Source: Siccirubricoccus sp. G192
GTDB lineage: Bacteria; Pseudomonadota; Alphaproteobacteria; Acetobacterales; Acetobacteraceae
Length of the DNA stretch: 64,000 nucleotides
Assembly: GCF_019084075.1 (NCBI RefSeq)
Contig: NZ_JAHREN010000001.1
Location: 1,585,501-1,649,500, forward strand
Reading direction: 5' to 3'
The stretch's first letter is position 1, and every line of letters starts with the position of its first letter. Shown piece after piece: positions 37,111 to 45,887 of this stretch. The notes under the pieces are model-generated. The model was not told where the DNA came from, searched no databases, and worked only from the letters and a program-made list of their open reading frames with translations. Made by a program: the position numbers and the translations under genes.

Positions 37111-37145
37111 CTCAAGGGCGCTGACCCAAAGGCGCCGACCCATAC
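37103..37145 (+). repeat. Three degenerate 14-bp tandem repeats
   Basis: The unit GGCGCTGACTCAAG recurs with changes (GGCGCTGACCCAAA, GGCGCCGACCCATA) across the stop of the small membrane protein. No role is evident. Confidence 0.6.
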
Positions 37146-37223
37146 GGGGCCAGGACGAACCCCGGCCCCTGGCGGCCGTTCCTGGGGCAGGCCGTCCCCG
37201 CGGCCGCTCCAGGAGCCTCACCC

Positions 37224-37823
37224 ATGCGGAAACTCGCCCTGCTCGCGACGACGGCGATCATCATAGCCGCCCCTGCCTTCGCCCAGACCCAGCCGGAGCG
37301 CTCCCGGGCGGCACAGGCACAGAATGCCCAGTCGCAGGGTGGCACGCCCGCCGCCGGCACCCGCGCCGAGGTCGTCAATGCCACGGAATTCGTGCGCATG
37401 GCGGCAGTGAGCGACATGTTCGAGATTGAATCGAGCCGGCTGGCCGAGCAGCGCTCGCAGAATGCGCAGGTGAAGGAATTCGCGCAGCACATGGTGCGCG
37501 ACCACCAGAAGACCACCACCGAGCTCCAGCAGATGATCCGTCAGGCCTCCGCCGCGCCGCTCAGCGGCCTGCAGATGCCGCAAAGCCTCGACCAGCGGCA
37601 CCAGGCGATGGTGCAGCAGTTGCAGGGCGCGCAGGGCGCGCAGTTCGACCGCCTTTATGCCCAGCAGCAGGTGCAGGCGCATCAGATGGCCGTGGACATG
37701 TTCCGCAACTACGGGCAGTCCGGCGACAATGCGGCGCTGAAGCAATGGGCCTCGCAGACCCTGCCGACCCTGCAGCAGCATCTGCAGCAGGCGCAGCAAT
37801 TGCAGCGTTCGACGCAGGGGTAG
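37224..37823 (+). CDS. DUF4142 secreted protein
   Basis: 199 residues. Signal peptide MRKLALLATTAIIIAAPAFA with cleavage before QTQ. The conserved DUF4142 helical region (ATEFVRMAAVSDMFEIESSRLA, split at its midpoint by the family turn, then FAQHMVRDHQKTTTEL) spans about residues 50-185 and is very Gln-rich near the end. It is a four-helix, ferritin-like periplasmic domain of unknown role. GCTCCAGGAG precedes the ATG. A GC hairpin (CCCGGGC/GGCCCGGG) just after the stop may be its terminator. Confidence 0.85.
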   Translation: MRKLALLATTAIIIAAPAFAQTQPERSRAAQAQNAQSQGGTPAAGTRAEVVNATEFVRMAAVSDMFEIESSRLAEQRSQNAQVKEFAQHMVRDHQKTTTELQQMIRQASAAPLSGLQMPQSLDQRHQAMVQQLQGAQGAQFDRLYAQQQVQAHQMAVDMFRNYGQSGDNAALKQWASQTLPTLQQHLQQAQQLQRSTQG

Positions 37824-38028
37824 AGCGTGATCGCCCCGGGCTGGAGCGGCCCGGGACGGGAAGCATTCGTTCTGCAACCAAGCCGGGGCAGGGGGCCGTG
37901 CGCCTGGCCGATGCAGCAGGGATCGGGGGGATGGCAGGTTCGTGCCGCGGCGGCACGGGGCAGAGGGCATGGAACTGGCGCCGAACCCCGCAAGCGTGGT
38001 TCAGGGCTTACCCGCCGTGGCTGGGCCG

Positions 38029-38241
38029 TCAGCGTCCTGGCGAGAGCCGTCGCGCATGGCGACCGCGGGCAATCGCTATCCAGGCACCAAAAAAGGCGAC
38101 CAGCAGGGTGGAGAAGGCTGCCCAGGCGAGCAGCAGCATCGCCACTTGGCCCAGCAAGCCGAAGGGCAGCAGATCCAGCCAGAACAAGGTGGCAAGGGCG
38201 ATGAAGCCCAGGATGCCGTGTTGGAAAACTTGCGATTGCAT
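38029..38241 (-). CDS. Small hypothetical membrane protein
   Basis: 70 residues with two predicted helices (HGILGFIALATLFWLDLLPF and LLGQVAMLLLAWAAFSTLLV) and a basic C-terminus. GGGGGGAGAA lies about eight bases upstream of the ATG. A possible promoter on the minus strand has TTGCAT (38333-38328) and TATACG (38312-38307). I do not recognise the family. The 205 bases between its end and the DUF4142 gene hold no gene. Confidence 0.55.
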   Translation of the reverse strand: MQSQVFQHGILGFIALATLFWLDLLPFGLLGQVAMLLLAWAAFSTLLVAFFGAWIAIARGRHARRLSPGR

Positions 38242-38497
38242 GGCCGTTTCTCCCCCCAACCGGCATGCGGGGGCATACCGGCTCAACGCAACAGGCCAGT
38301 GCAAATCGTATACAGCACGCATACGTGATGCAAGCAGAACTGCGGTCAATACGGCCACGTCTTGACGATGCGCAACCCCCGAATTGGGGGCCGAACAGGC
38401 AGGGGCTTCACCGGTGGCCTGCCGGCATGCAGAATGACCCGCCAGCCGCCGGCATCGCGCCTTTCCGGGATGCGGCCAGGGTTGGAGGGAACGGACC

Positions 38498-39730
38498 ATG
38501 CAGGATCCCGCCACGCGGCAGATCGCCTTCATCAATATCGCCCATGTCTTCACCCATTACTGCCTGCTGATCCTGGCGACCGCGGTGCTCGGCATCGTGG
38601 CGGGGGCGCCGGCGGCCTTCGGGCAGGACTACGGGCCGATCCTGGCGCTCGGCACCGGGATGTTCGTGCTCTATGGCCTCGGCGCCCTGCCCATGGGCTG
38701 GCTGGCGGAGCGTTTCGGGCGGAAGCCGATGATGGCGACCTTCTTCCTCGGCACCGGCGGCGGCATGATCCTGGCCGGCCTGGCGGATACGCCGCTGACC
38801 CTCGGCCTGGCGCTGGCCGTCATGGGCTGCTTCGCCGCCATCTACCACCCGATCGGCACGGCGATGCTGGTGGAGGCGGCCGGCGCCAGGGTGGGCCGCA
38901 CGGTCGGCATCAATGGCGTCTTCGGCAATATGGGCGTCGCCACCGCGCCGGTGATAACGGCGCTGATCGCCGCCCGGGCCGGCTGGCACTGGGCCTTCCT
39001 GCTGCCAGGCGCGCTCTGCATGCTGGTGGGGCTGCTCTACCTGCGGGAGCCGGCGCTCGACATGGCCAAGGCCGGCGGGCCGCAGAAACCCTTCCCGACC
39101 ATTCCGCCGGCGGTGGTGCGGCGGGCAGTGATGGTGCTGCTCTCCATCGCCGCCGTCTCCGGCCTGGTCTTCAACGCCTTCACCCTGCTTCTGCCGAAGC
39201 TGATGCAGGAGCGGCTGGCGGCCTCCCCGGACCTGCTGCCGGTGGTGGGGATGCTGGCCTTCCTGGCGACGCTCTGCGGCGGGCTGACCCAGTTCACCGT
39301 CGGCCACATGATCGACCGCTATACCCTGAAGCGGGTCTTCCTGCCGCTGGCCCTGGTGCAGGTGCCCTGCCTGCTGCTGCTCTCCATGGTGCAGGGCTGG
39401 GCGGTGCTGCCGCTGGCGGCGCTGATGGCGGCCTCCATCTTCGGCCAGGTGACGGTGAACGAGACGATGACGGCGCGCTACGTGGCGCCGGCGCTCAGGG
39501 CCAAGCTCTATTCGGTGCGCTTCACCATCGGCTTCCTCGGCGCCGCCATCGCCTCGCCGCTGGTCGGTTTCCTGCACGAGGCGACGGGCAACTTGGCCCT
39601 GCCCATGGTGGTGCTGGCCGCCTTCGGTGCCATCACCCTGGCCTGCGCGCTGCTCTTCCCGGACCGGCCGGAGGAATTGCAGCCGGAACTCTGGGCCGCG
39701 CCGGCCCCCGCGCCCGCCGCGGCGGAGTAG
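38498..39730 (+). CDS. MFS transporter (fosmidomycin-resistance/drug efflux type)
   Basis: 410 residues, twelve helices. The inter-helix 2-3 motif is GWLAERFGRKPMMA near residue 68 and YHPIGTAMLVEAAG near 118, as in Fsr-like exporters. The C-terminal half is typical MFS. GGAGGGAAC precedes the ATG. It is a single gene with no regulator beside it. The substrate is unknown; drug or metabolite efflux is likely. Confidence 0.85.
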   Translation: MQDPATRQIAFINIAHVFTHYCLLILATAVLGIVAGAPAAFGQDYGPILALGTGMFVLYGLGALPMGWLAERFGRKPMMATFFLGTGGGMILAGLADTPLTLGLALAVMGCFAAIYHPIGTAMLVEAAGARVGRTVGINGVFGNMGVATAPVITALIAARAGWHWAFLLPGALCMLVGLLYLREPALDMAKAGGPQKPFPTIPPAVVRRAVMVLLSIAAVSGLVFNAFTLLLPKLMQERLAASPDLLPVVGMLAFLATLCGGLTQFTVGHMIDRYTLKRVFLPLALVQVPCLLLLSMVQGWAVLPLAALMAASIFGQVTVNETMTARYVAPALRAKLYSVRFTIGFLGAAIASPLVGFLHEATGNLALPMVVLAAFGAITLACALLFPDRPEELQPELWAAPAPAPAAAE

Positions 39731-39845
39731 CGGCCGCGTTGACCCTGCGCGGCGGGCGCAATATGCCCGGCCGGAGCCAACCGGTTTCCGTGCAGGGTGA
39801 CGGCGCCGCCACGGAAGGAGGCCCGAACGCTATGAAGCCAGCCCC

Positions 39846-40659
39846 ATGACGGCCCCCCCCCACGACAAGCCTGCAGGAGCAGCTCGCGCTCTGGTCGCGC
39901 GGCATACGCCATGAGCTGCAATTCTGGGACCATGTGATGCAGACCGCCGGCGGCCAGTGGCCGGAGGACTGGCGCGCCCGCATGGACCCCGCCTCGCCGC
40001 TCGATGCCTTCGTCTCGGCGCATGCGCGGGCGCTCGGCCGGTCGGCGCTCCGCATCCTGGATGTCGGTGCCGGGCCGCTGACCTGCCTCGGCTATGCCCT
40101 GCCGGGCCTGACGCTGGAGATCGTGCCGACCGATCCGCTGGCGGCGCTCTATGCCGGGCTGTTCCGCCGCCACGGCATCACGCCGCCGCTGGAGACGCGC
40201 TTCGCGGTGGTCGAGGACCTGGCGCTGTTCCTGCCGGAGGGCGGCTTCGACCTCGTGCATTGCCGCAACGCGCTGGACCATTCCTTCGACCCGCTGCGCG
40301 GCATCGAGCAGATGCTGGCCATGGCGCGGGTCGGCGGCCGGGTGCTGCTGCGGCATTTCGCCAATGAGGCCGCACGGGAAGCCTATACCGGCTTCCACCA
40401 GTATAATTTCGCCGTGCGGGACGGCCGTTTCGTGGTCTGGAACCGCGAGGGCGAAACCGATGTCGCCGCCGGCCTCGCCACCCCCGCCAGGCTCACGGTG
40501 CAGGGCACGGATTGGGTGGAGGTGGTGATCGAGAAGACCGGCGAACCGCCGGCGCCGCCGCCCGGGCAGGCACGGGAGAGGATGGCCGCCTATCTTGCCG
40601 CCTTCGTGGCGGTGCTGGGCGAAGCCACCCTGCCGAAGGCCGCCCCGGCCGGCCACTGA
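39846..40659 (+). pseudogene. SAM-dependent methyltransferase, frameshifted at its start as read
   Basis: Motif I ILDVGAGPLTCLGY and HCRNALDHSFDPLRGIEQML mark a class I methyltransferase. The ATG at 39846 opens M-T-A-P-P, then a nine-C run (39853-39861) breaks the frame; eight C continue as TTSLQEQLALWSRGIRHEL into the long frame, 270 residues in all. As read, the first usable start is 39934. A five-codon ORF (M-K-P-A-P) with the better ribosome site overlaps the ATG. The substrate is unknown. Confidence 0.8.
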
Positions 40660-40710
40660 AGGAGCTTCCCTGCAAAGGCGAAAGGAAACCCCTCCGGCAG
40701 CCGACCCGGC

Positions 40711-41290
40711 TTAGCCAACCACCGCCAGCAGCACTCCCGCCACCGCCGTCGCGCCGCCCGCCACCTGCATCGCGCGGCGCGCCCAGGGGGCCATGCGTTG
40801 CGCCACGGGCATGGCCAGGGCCAGCCCCACGCCATGCAGCAGCGCGGTGGCCGCCAGGAAGCCGGCGGCGGTGCTGAGGGCCACGGCGCCCAGCATCTCC
40901 TCGCCATGCACATGCCCGTGCAGCAGGCCGAAGAGCGCGGCCAGCGCCATGCCCGCCGGCAGGGGCAGCCGCACCACCAGCGCCGCCATGGCGCCGAGTA
41001 CGATGACCGAAGCCAGCAGGCCCGCCTGGACCAGCGGCAGCGTCATCCCCGCCATGCCCAGCGCGCCCCCCCAGCGCCATGGCGCCGAGGAAGGCCGCCG
41101 GCAGCGCGAAGCGGGCCCGGCCGCCCAGCAGCCCGGCCCAGAGCCCGACCATCACCATGGCCAGGATGTGGTCCGCCCCGCCCAGCGGATGCAGGAAGCC
41201 GGCGAAGAGGCCGGCATCCAGCCCATGGCCGGGGTGCGCCAGCGCCGGCAGCGGCAGCAGCAGCGCTGCCGCAAGGAGCAGCCCGCGCAT
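40711..41290 (-). pseudogene. HupE/UreJ family metal permease, frameshifted as read
   Basis: A signal peptide ([18 protein letters not shown]) is followed by the family motif [23 protein letters not shown]. After MALGG the frame changes in a seven-C run (41066-41072); six restore [15 protein letters not shown] and the remaining helices, including [12 protein letters not shown], ending at 40711 (about 192 residues). The His-rich motifs suit nickel transport for urease or hydrogenase. It directly follows a ureG fragment with a TGATG overlap, so it is the last gene of a former urease cluster. Confidence 0.82.
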
Positions 41291-41560
41291 CAGCCCGCCC
41301 CCCCCGGTGATGCCGCATGATGCCAGGATGAAATCCGCGATCTCGGCCACGCCCCTGTCCTCCTTGAGGTTGGTGAAGGTGAAGGGCCGCATCCCGCGCA
41401 TCCGGCGCGAATCACGGTCCATCACCGAAAGGTCGGCGCCCGCCAGCGGCGCCGGGTCGAGCTTGTTGATGGCCAGCATATCCGACCGGGTGATGCCAGG
41501 GCCACCCTTGCGGGGCATTTTGTCGCCGGCCGAGACATCGATGACGTAGCGCGAATGCAC
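41290..41560 (-). pseudogene. ureG: ureG fragment (C-terminal third only)
   Basis: The residues [23 protein letters not shown], here cited as two halves around GDK, then [19 protein letters not shown] and PFTFTNL, are clearly the C-terminal part of the urease nickel GTPase UreG. No P-loop GPVGSGKT region is found upstream on any frame; the DNA instead runs into an unrelated plus-strand gene. An eight-C run (41298-41305) also hides the stop; seven C give a stop at 41290 overlapping the HupE ATG. The urease genes themselves are absent here. Confidence 0.8.
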
Positions 41561-41751
41561 CGGCTGCGACTTTGGGATGAAGGCCTTGGGGTCGCCCATC
41601 GGCGCCATGGCGATGCTGCCGCAGAGGGGCGTAGCAGATGGTGGCCGCGCGGTGCCGGCCCATGCCAGGATGGTTGCGGAACCGGATGCCCGCCGCATTC
41701 ACCCCCTGGACCGCCGCCCCCACCCCGGCCAGGGGCCGAAGGGAGCCTGCC

Positions 41752-42613
41752 ATGCCGCGAGAGGACCTCTACGTCGCCCTTGGCCCCAGCCGCTACCGGG
41801 TGGAGCGCCCCTGGGGCGACCTGCCCGCCGGCCCCGGCTGCATCAGCGATGTCGCCTGCGACGCCGAGGGCCGGGTCCATGTGCTGTTCCGCACCGATCC
41901 CTATGTGGAGCAAGCCGCGCCGGCCGTGGTGGTGCTGGACTCGGATGGAAGCCGCCTCGCCGCCTGGGGCGGGGCGGAGGTGCTGGACGGGCACATGCTC
42001 ACCCTGCACCGGGATGGCCGCGTCTTCGTGGTGGACCGCGACGCGCATGAGATCGTCATCTTCAGCCCGGAGGGGCGGCGGATTGGCGGCATCGGCCGGC
42101 GGCACCATCCGGGCGAGCCCTTCAACGCCCCCTGCGACATCGCCTTCGCCCGGGATGGCGGCATGTATGTGGCGGATGGCTACGGCAATGCGCGGGTCCA
42201 CCGCTTCTCGGCCGCGGGCGAATACCTGGCCGGCTGGGGCCACCCCGGGCGGCGGGCGGGGGGAATTCTCGACCCCGCATTCGGTCTGGGTGCTGCCGGA
42301 TGGCCGGGTGGCCGTGGCGGATCGCGAGAACAACCGCGTGCAGGTCTTCACGCCGGGCGGCGACCTCCTGCTGGAGGTCAGCGACCTGCACAAGCCGATG
42401 GATGTGCATGGCGGCCCCGACGGCGGCTTCTACGTCACCGACCAGGTGCCGCGCCTGTCGCAATACAGCGCCGAGGGCCGGCTGCTCGGCCGCTGCCGGC
42501 CGGTGCTGAACGGCGCGCATGGCATGTGGCGCGACCCGCGCGGGCCTTCCGGTGGCGTGATCTACCTGTCGGAGATGAACCCGAACCGGCTGACCCGGCT
42601 GGTGCCGGCCTGA
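41752..42613 (+). pseudogene. NHL-repeat/beta-propeller protein, frameshifted as read
   Basis: Starts at ATG 41752 after GAAGGGAGC. Repeated blade motifs include DVACDAEGRVHVL, FNAPCDIAFARDGGMYVADGYGN, SVWVLPDGRVAVADRENNRVQVF and MDVHGGPDGGFYVTD, typical of NHL or SMP-30-like propellers (peptidyl-alpha-hydroxyglycine lyase type). A six-G run at 42258-42263 breaks the frame after RRAG; five restore EFSTPHSVW and the end at 42613, 286 residues. No signal peptide is seen. Function unknown. Confidence 0.8.
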
Positions 42614-42655
42614 GGCCGCTGGCCGCTCCGCCCCGCTTCTGCTAGCGGGTGCCGC

Positions 42656-43936
42656 ATGGCCGATGGCACCCTGACCGTCGCCGCCCCCGCCCGGTGGCGG
42701 GACCGGCGCTACCTTGTCCTGCTCGGCCTCGGCTTCTCGGCCGGCCTGCCGCTGCCGCTGGTGGCGGGCCAGGTGCTGCGGCAGTGGTTCACCGAATCCG
42801 GGCTCTCGCTCGGCGCCATCGGGCTGACCACGCTGATCGGCCTGGCCTATGCCAACAAGTTCCTCTGGTCGCCGGCGCTGGATGCGCTGCGGCCGCCGCT
42901 CCTGGCCGGGCTCGGCCACCGGCGGGGCTGGCTGGCGCTGATCCAATTGCTGCTGATGGCCGCGATCTGCGGCACCGGCCTGACCGACCCGGCCGGCGGC
43001 GCCGGCCTCACGGTGGCGCTGGCGGTGCTGGTGGCCTTCCTCTCGGCCAGCCAGGACATCGTGGTGGATGCCTACCGCATCGAGGTGCTGGCGGAGGATG
43101 AGGGGGAGCAGGCCCGGGGCCTCGCCGCCTATGTCTGGGGCTATCGGCTGGCCTTGCTTGCCAGCGGCGCCGGCACCCTGCTGCTGGTGCGGCCACTCGG
43201 CTGGGGCGGCGCCTATGCGGCCGCCGCATCCCTGCTGCTGGTGGGGCTGGCCGCGACCCTGGCCGGCCCGGAGCCGCGCCGCGCCCGCAGCCTGCCTTCC
43301 GGCTGGGCGGCGCGGCTCCGGGGCTCGGTGGTGGAGCCCTTCCTGGACCTGATGCGGCGCCGTTATTGGCTGGCGATCCTGCTCTTCATCGCGCTGTTCA
43401 AGCTGGGCGAGGCGCTGGCCGGCATCATGACCACGCCCTTCTACCGCTCGCTCGGCTTCACCCGGGAGGATGTGGCGACGGTCGCCACCCTGTTCGGCAT
43501 GTTCGCCACCCTGGCCGGCGCCCTGGCCGGCAGTTGGCTGGTGCCGCGGATCGGCACCGGGCGGGCGCTGGTGCTGACCGGGCTCGGGCAGATGCTGTCC
43601 AACCTGATGTATGTGGCGCTGTTCCATGCCGGCCATTCCATGCCGATGCTCTGGGCGCAGGTGGGCATCGAGAGCTTTACGGATGGTCTGGCCGATGCCG
43701 CCTTCCTCACCTACCTCTCGGGCCTCACCAGCCGCGCCTTCACGGCGACGCAATATGCGCTGCTGTCTTCCCTGGCCGCGGTGCCGCTGCGCACGCTGGG
43801 CGCCTCCTCCGGCTGGCTGGCCGAGGGGTTGGGCTGGCCGGGCTTCTTCCTGCTGACTACCGCGGCGGCGCTGCCGGCCATGGCGATCATGCTGTGGCTG
43901 CTGCGCCGGCTGCCGCCGGAGACGGCACGGGCATGA
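42656..43936 (+). CDS. ampG: AmpG-like MFS permease (muropeptide type)
   Basis: 426 residues, twelve to fourteen helices. The N-terminus GLGFSAGLPLPLVAGQVLRQW and ANKFLWSPALDALRPP near residue 70, and FLSASQDIVVDAYRIEVL near 135, are AmpG family signatures. AmpG imports anhydromuropeptides for cell-wall recycling, but several alphaproteobacterial AmpG-like proteins have other substrates, so the symbol is tentative. A DUF486 gene follows after ten bases. Confidence 0.82.
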   Translation: MADGTLTVAAPARWRDRRYLVLLGLGFSAGLPLPLVAGQVLRQWFTESGLSLGAIGLTTLIGLAYANKFLWSPALDALRPPLLAGLGHRRGWLALIQLLLMAAICGTGLTDPAGGAGLTVALAVLVAFLSASQDIVVDAYRIEVLAEDEGEQARGLAAYVWGYRLALLASGAGTLLLVRPLGWGGAYAAAASLLLVGLAATLAGPEPRRARSLPSGWAARLRGSVVEPFLDLMRRRYWLAILLFIALFKLGEALAGIMTTPFYRSLGFTREDVATVATLFGMFATLAGALAGSWLVPRIGTGRALVLTGLGQMLSNLMYVALFHAGHSMPMLWAQVGIESFTDGLADAAFLTYLSGLTSRAFTATQYALLSSLAAVPLRTLGASSGWLAEGLGWPGFFLLTTAAALPAMAIMLWLLRRLPPETARA

Positions 43937-43946
43937 GTCCCTTGGC

Positions 43947-44300
43947 ATGAACCCCTCCCTGCTCTGGCCGCCGCTGCTGCTGGTGGCTTCCAACGTGATG
44001 ATGACCTTCGCCTGGTACGGGCACCTGAAGCGCCCGGCCTGGCCCCTCTGGCTGGCGATCGCCGTCTCCTGGGGGATCGCCTTGCTGGAATACTGCCTGG
44101 CGGTGCCGGCCAACCGGATCGGCTATATCTCCGGCACCTATAGCGGCCAGCAATTGAAGGTGATGCAGGAGGTGATCACGCTGTCGGTCTTCGCCGGCTT
44201 CAGCGTGCTGTATCTGGGCGAAAGCCTGCGCTGGAACTACCTGGCGGCCATGGGCTGCCTGGTCGGCGCGGTGGTGTTCATCTTCCTGCCCACTGACTAG
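43947..44300 (+). CDS. DUF486 (DMT superfamily) membrane protein
   Basis: 117 residues with four helices. NVMMTFAWYGHLK near residue 16, AVSWGIALLEYCLAVPANRIGY near 45 (two adjacent motifs) and GYISGTYSGQQLKVMQEVITL define the DUF486 family, small multidrug-resistance-like proteins of unknown substrate. It is close behind the AmpG-like gene and 31 bases before ald. Confidence 0.88.
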   Translation: MNPSLLWPPLLLVASNVMMTFAWYGHLKRPAWPLWLAIAVSWGIALLEYCLAVPANRIGYISGTYSGQQLKVMQEVITLSVFAGFSVLYLGESLRWNYLAAMGCLVGAVVFIFLPTD

Positions 44301-44307
44301 ATGTTCC

Positions 44308-44328
44308 GGCATCCGGAGAAAGGATGCC
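44308..44328 (+). promoter_or_regulatory. Hairpin presenting the ald ribosome-binding site
   Basis: GGCATCC (44308-44314) pairs with GGATGCC (44322-44328), leaving GGAGAAA in the loop, three bases before the ald ATG at 44332. The Shine-Dalgarno sequence is thus in a seven-base loop. Confidence 0.5.
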
Positions 44329-44331
44329 GTC

Positions 44332-45450
44332 ATGCTGGTCGGGGTGCCGAAGGAAGTGAAGGTCCATGAATACCGGGTGGGGCTGGTGCCCGCCTCGGTC
44401 AGGGACCTGGTCGGGCACGGCCATCAGGTGCTGGTGGAGGCCGGCGCCGGCGTCGCCATCGGCTTCCCGGATGCGGCCTACCAGGCGGCCGGCGCCCGCA
44501 TCGCCCCGGATGCCGCCACGGTCTTCGCCGAGGCCGAGCTGGTGGTGAAGGTGAAGGAGCCGCAGCCGGCGGAATGGCGGCAGCTCCGCCCCGGCCAGAT
44601 CCTCTTCACCTACCTGCACCTGGCGCCCGACCCCGAGCAGACCCGCGGGTTGATGGGCAGCGGCTGCACCGCCATCGCCTATGAGACCGTCACCGATGCC
44701 CAGGGTGGCCTGCCGCTATTGGCGCCGATGAGCGAGGTGGCCGGCCGCATGGCCGTGCAGGTGGGCGCCCATTGCCTGGAGAAGGGGGCGGGCGGCGCTG
44801 GCATCCTGCTCTCTGGCGTGCCGGGGGTGCCGGGGGCGCGGGTCGCGATCATCGGCGGCGGCGTGGTGGGCGGCAATGCCGCGCGCATCGCCGCCGGGAT
44901 GCGGGCGCGCACCATCGTGCTCGACCGTTCGCTGCGGGCGCTGGATGCGCTGGACCGTGAATTCGGTGGCGCGGTCGCCACGCTCTTCGCCACGGCCGAG
45001 GCGGTGGAGGCGGCGGTGCTGGAGGCCGACCTCGTCATCGGCGCGGTGCTGGTGCCGGGCGCCGCGGCGCCGAAACTCGTCACGCGGGAGACGGTGCGGC
45101 GGATGCGGCCGGGCAGCGTGATGGTGGATGTGGCGATCGACCAGGGCGGCTGCTTCGAGACCTCCCGCCCCACCACCCATGCCGAGCCGACCTATCTGGA
45201 GGAGGGCGTGGTGCATTACTGCGTCACCAACATGCCGGGCGCGGTGGCGCGCACAAGCGCGGTGGCGCTGAACAACGCCACCCTGCCCTTCACCCTGCAA
45301 CTGGCGGAGAAGGGCTGGCGGCGGGCGCTGGCGGAGAACCCGCATCTGGCGCAGGGGCTGAACGTGCATGCGGGAAGGGTCATCCACCCCGCCGTGGCGG
45401 CGGCGCTGGGCCTGGAATTGCTGCCGGCCGAGAAGGCGATCCGCGCCTGA
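44332..45450 (+). CDS. ald: Alanine dehydrogenase
   Basis: NAD-dependent deamination of L-alanine to pyruvate and ammonia; a hexamer of 372 residues. VGVPKEVKVHEYRVGLVP at the start, the catalytic Lys in VVKVKEPQ near 75, the His in YLHLAPDPEQ near 97, the NAD motif IGGGVVGGNAARIA near 175 and the Asp in VDVAIDQGGCFETSRPTTH are all present. The start codon follows a hairpin carrying the ribosome site. Confidence 0.96.
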   Translation: MLVGVPKEVKVHEYRVGLVPASVRDLVGHGHQVLVEAGAGVAIGFPDAAYQAAGARIAPDAATVFAEAELVVKVKEPQPAEWRQLRPGQILFTYLHLAPDPEQTRGLMGSGCTAIAYETVTDAQGGLPLLAPMSEVAGRMAVQVGAHCLEKGAGGAGILLSGVPGVPGARVAIIGGGVVGGNAARIAAGMRARTIVLDRSLRALDALDREFGGAVATLFATAEAVEAAVLEADLVIGAVLVPGAAAPKLVTRETVRRMRPGSVMVDVAIDQGGCFETSRPTTHAEPTYLEEGVVHYCVTNMPGAVARTSAVALNNATLPFTLQLAEKGWRRALAENPHLAQGLNVHAGRVIHPAVAAALGLELLPAEKAIRA

Positions 45451-45519
45451 CCGGCCGGGCACCGCGGCAGCCGGGCGATAGGCGCTGCCAGAGGCCACAG
45501 GTTGTGCCGGGGCCGCCAC

Positions 45520-45549
45520 TTGAACCAGGGGTTGTTTTGCGGGCAATAT
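45520..45549 (+). promoter_or_regulatory. Possible sigma-70-type promoter
   Basis: TTGAAC (45520-45525) and CAATAT (45544-45549) are 18 bases apart, about 50 bases before the small secreted-protein gene, in an otherwise GC-rich gap. Confidence 0.35.
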
Positions 45550-45601
45550 ACCGCCTTCAGAACGCCCCGCATCCCGGCGGGCACGCTTGGGAACCCGCCG
45601 C

Positions 45602-45871
45602 ATGGCCAGCTTCCGGACCCTGATGGCCCTTGCCACCCTCGGCGCCGCGGCCCTCGCCGCCAGCCCGGCGCAGGCCGATCCACCCTGGAGGCGCGGCTGG
45701 CACGGCCCGCCGCCGCCCTATTGGGGGCCACCGCCCGCCGTGGTCTATGCGCCGCCGCCCCGCCGCCACTACTACGCGCCGCCGCCGGTCTATTATGCGC
45801 CGCCACCGCCGCCGCCGGTCTACTACGCCCCGCCGAGCCTCGGCTTCTCGTTCCACGTGCCGCTCCGCTGA
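45602..45871 (+). CDS. Small secreted Pro/Tyr-rich protein
   Basis: 89 residues. A signal peptide (FRTLMALATLGAAALAASPAQA) is followed by a mature part made of imperfect repeats around YYAPPP and PPPVYYAPP, ending GFSFHVPLR. Such short Pro/Tyr proteins are common in alphaproteobacteria and have no known function; an envelope or wall-associated role is a guess. An ATG at 45587 is an alternative start. Confidence 0.7.
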   Translation: MASFRTLMALATLGAAALAASPAQADPPWRRGWHGPPPPYWGPPPAVVYAPPPRRHYYAPPPVYYAPPPPPPVYYAPPSLGFSFHVPLR

Positions 45872-45887
45872 GGCATGGCGGGCGGCG

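Noticed and set aside
37824..38028. A gene in the spacer after the DUF4142 gene
   Set aside because: Frames here lack start context and are low complexity; only a probable terminator hairpin is seen.
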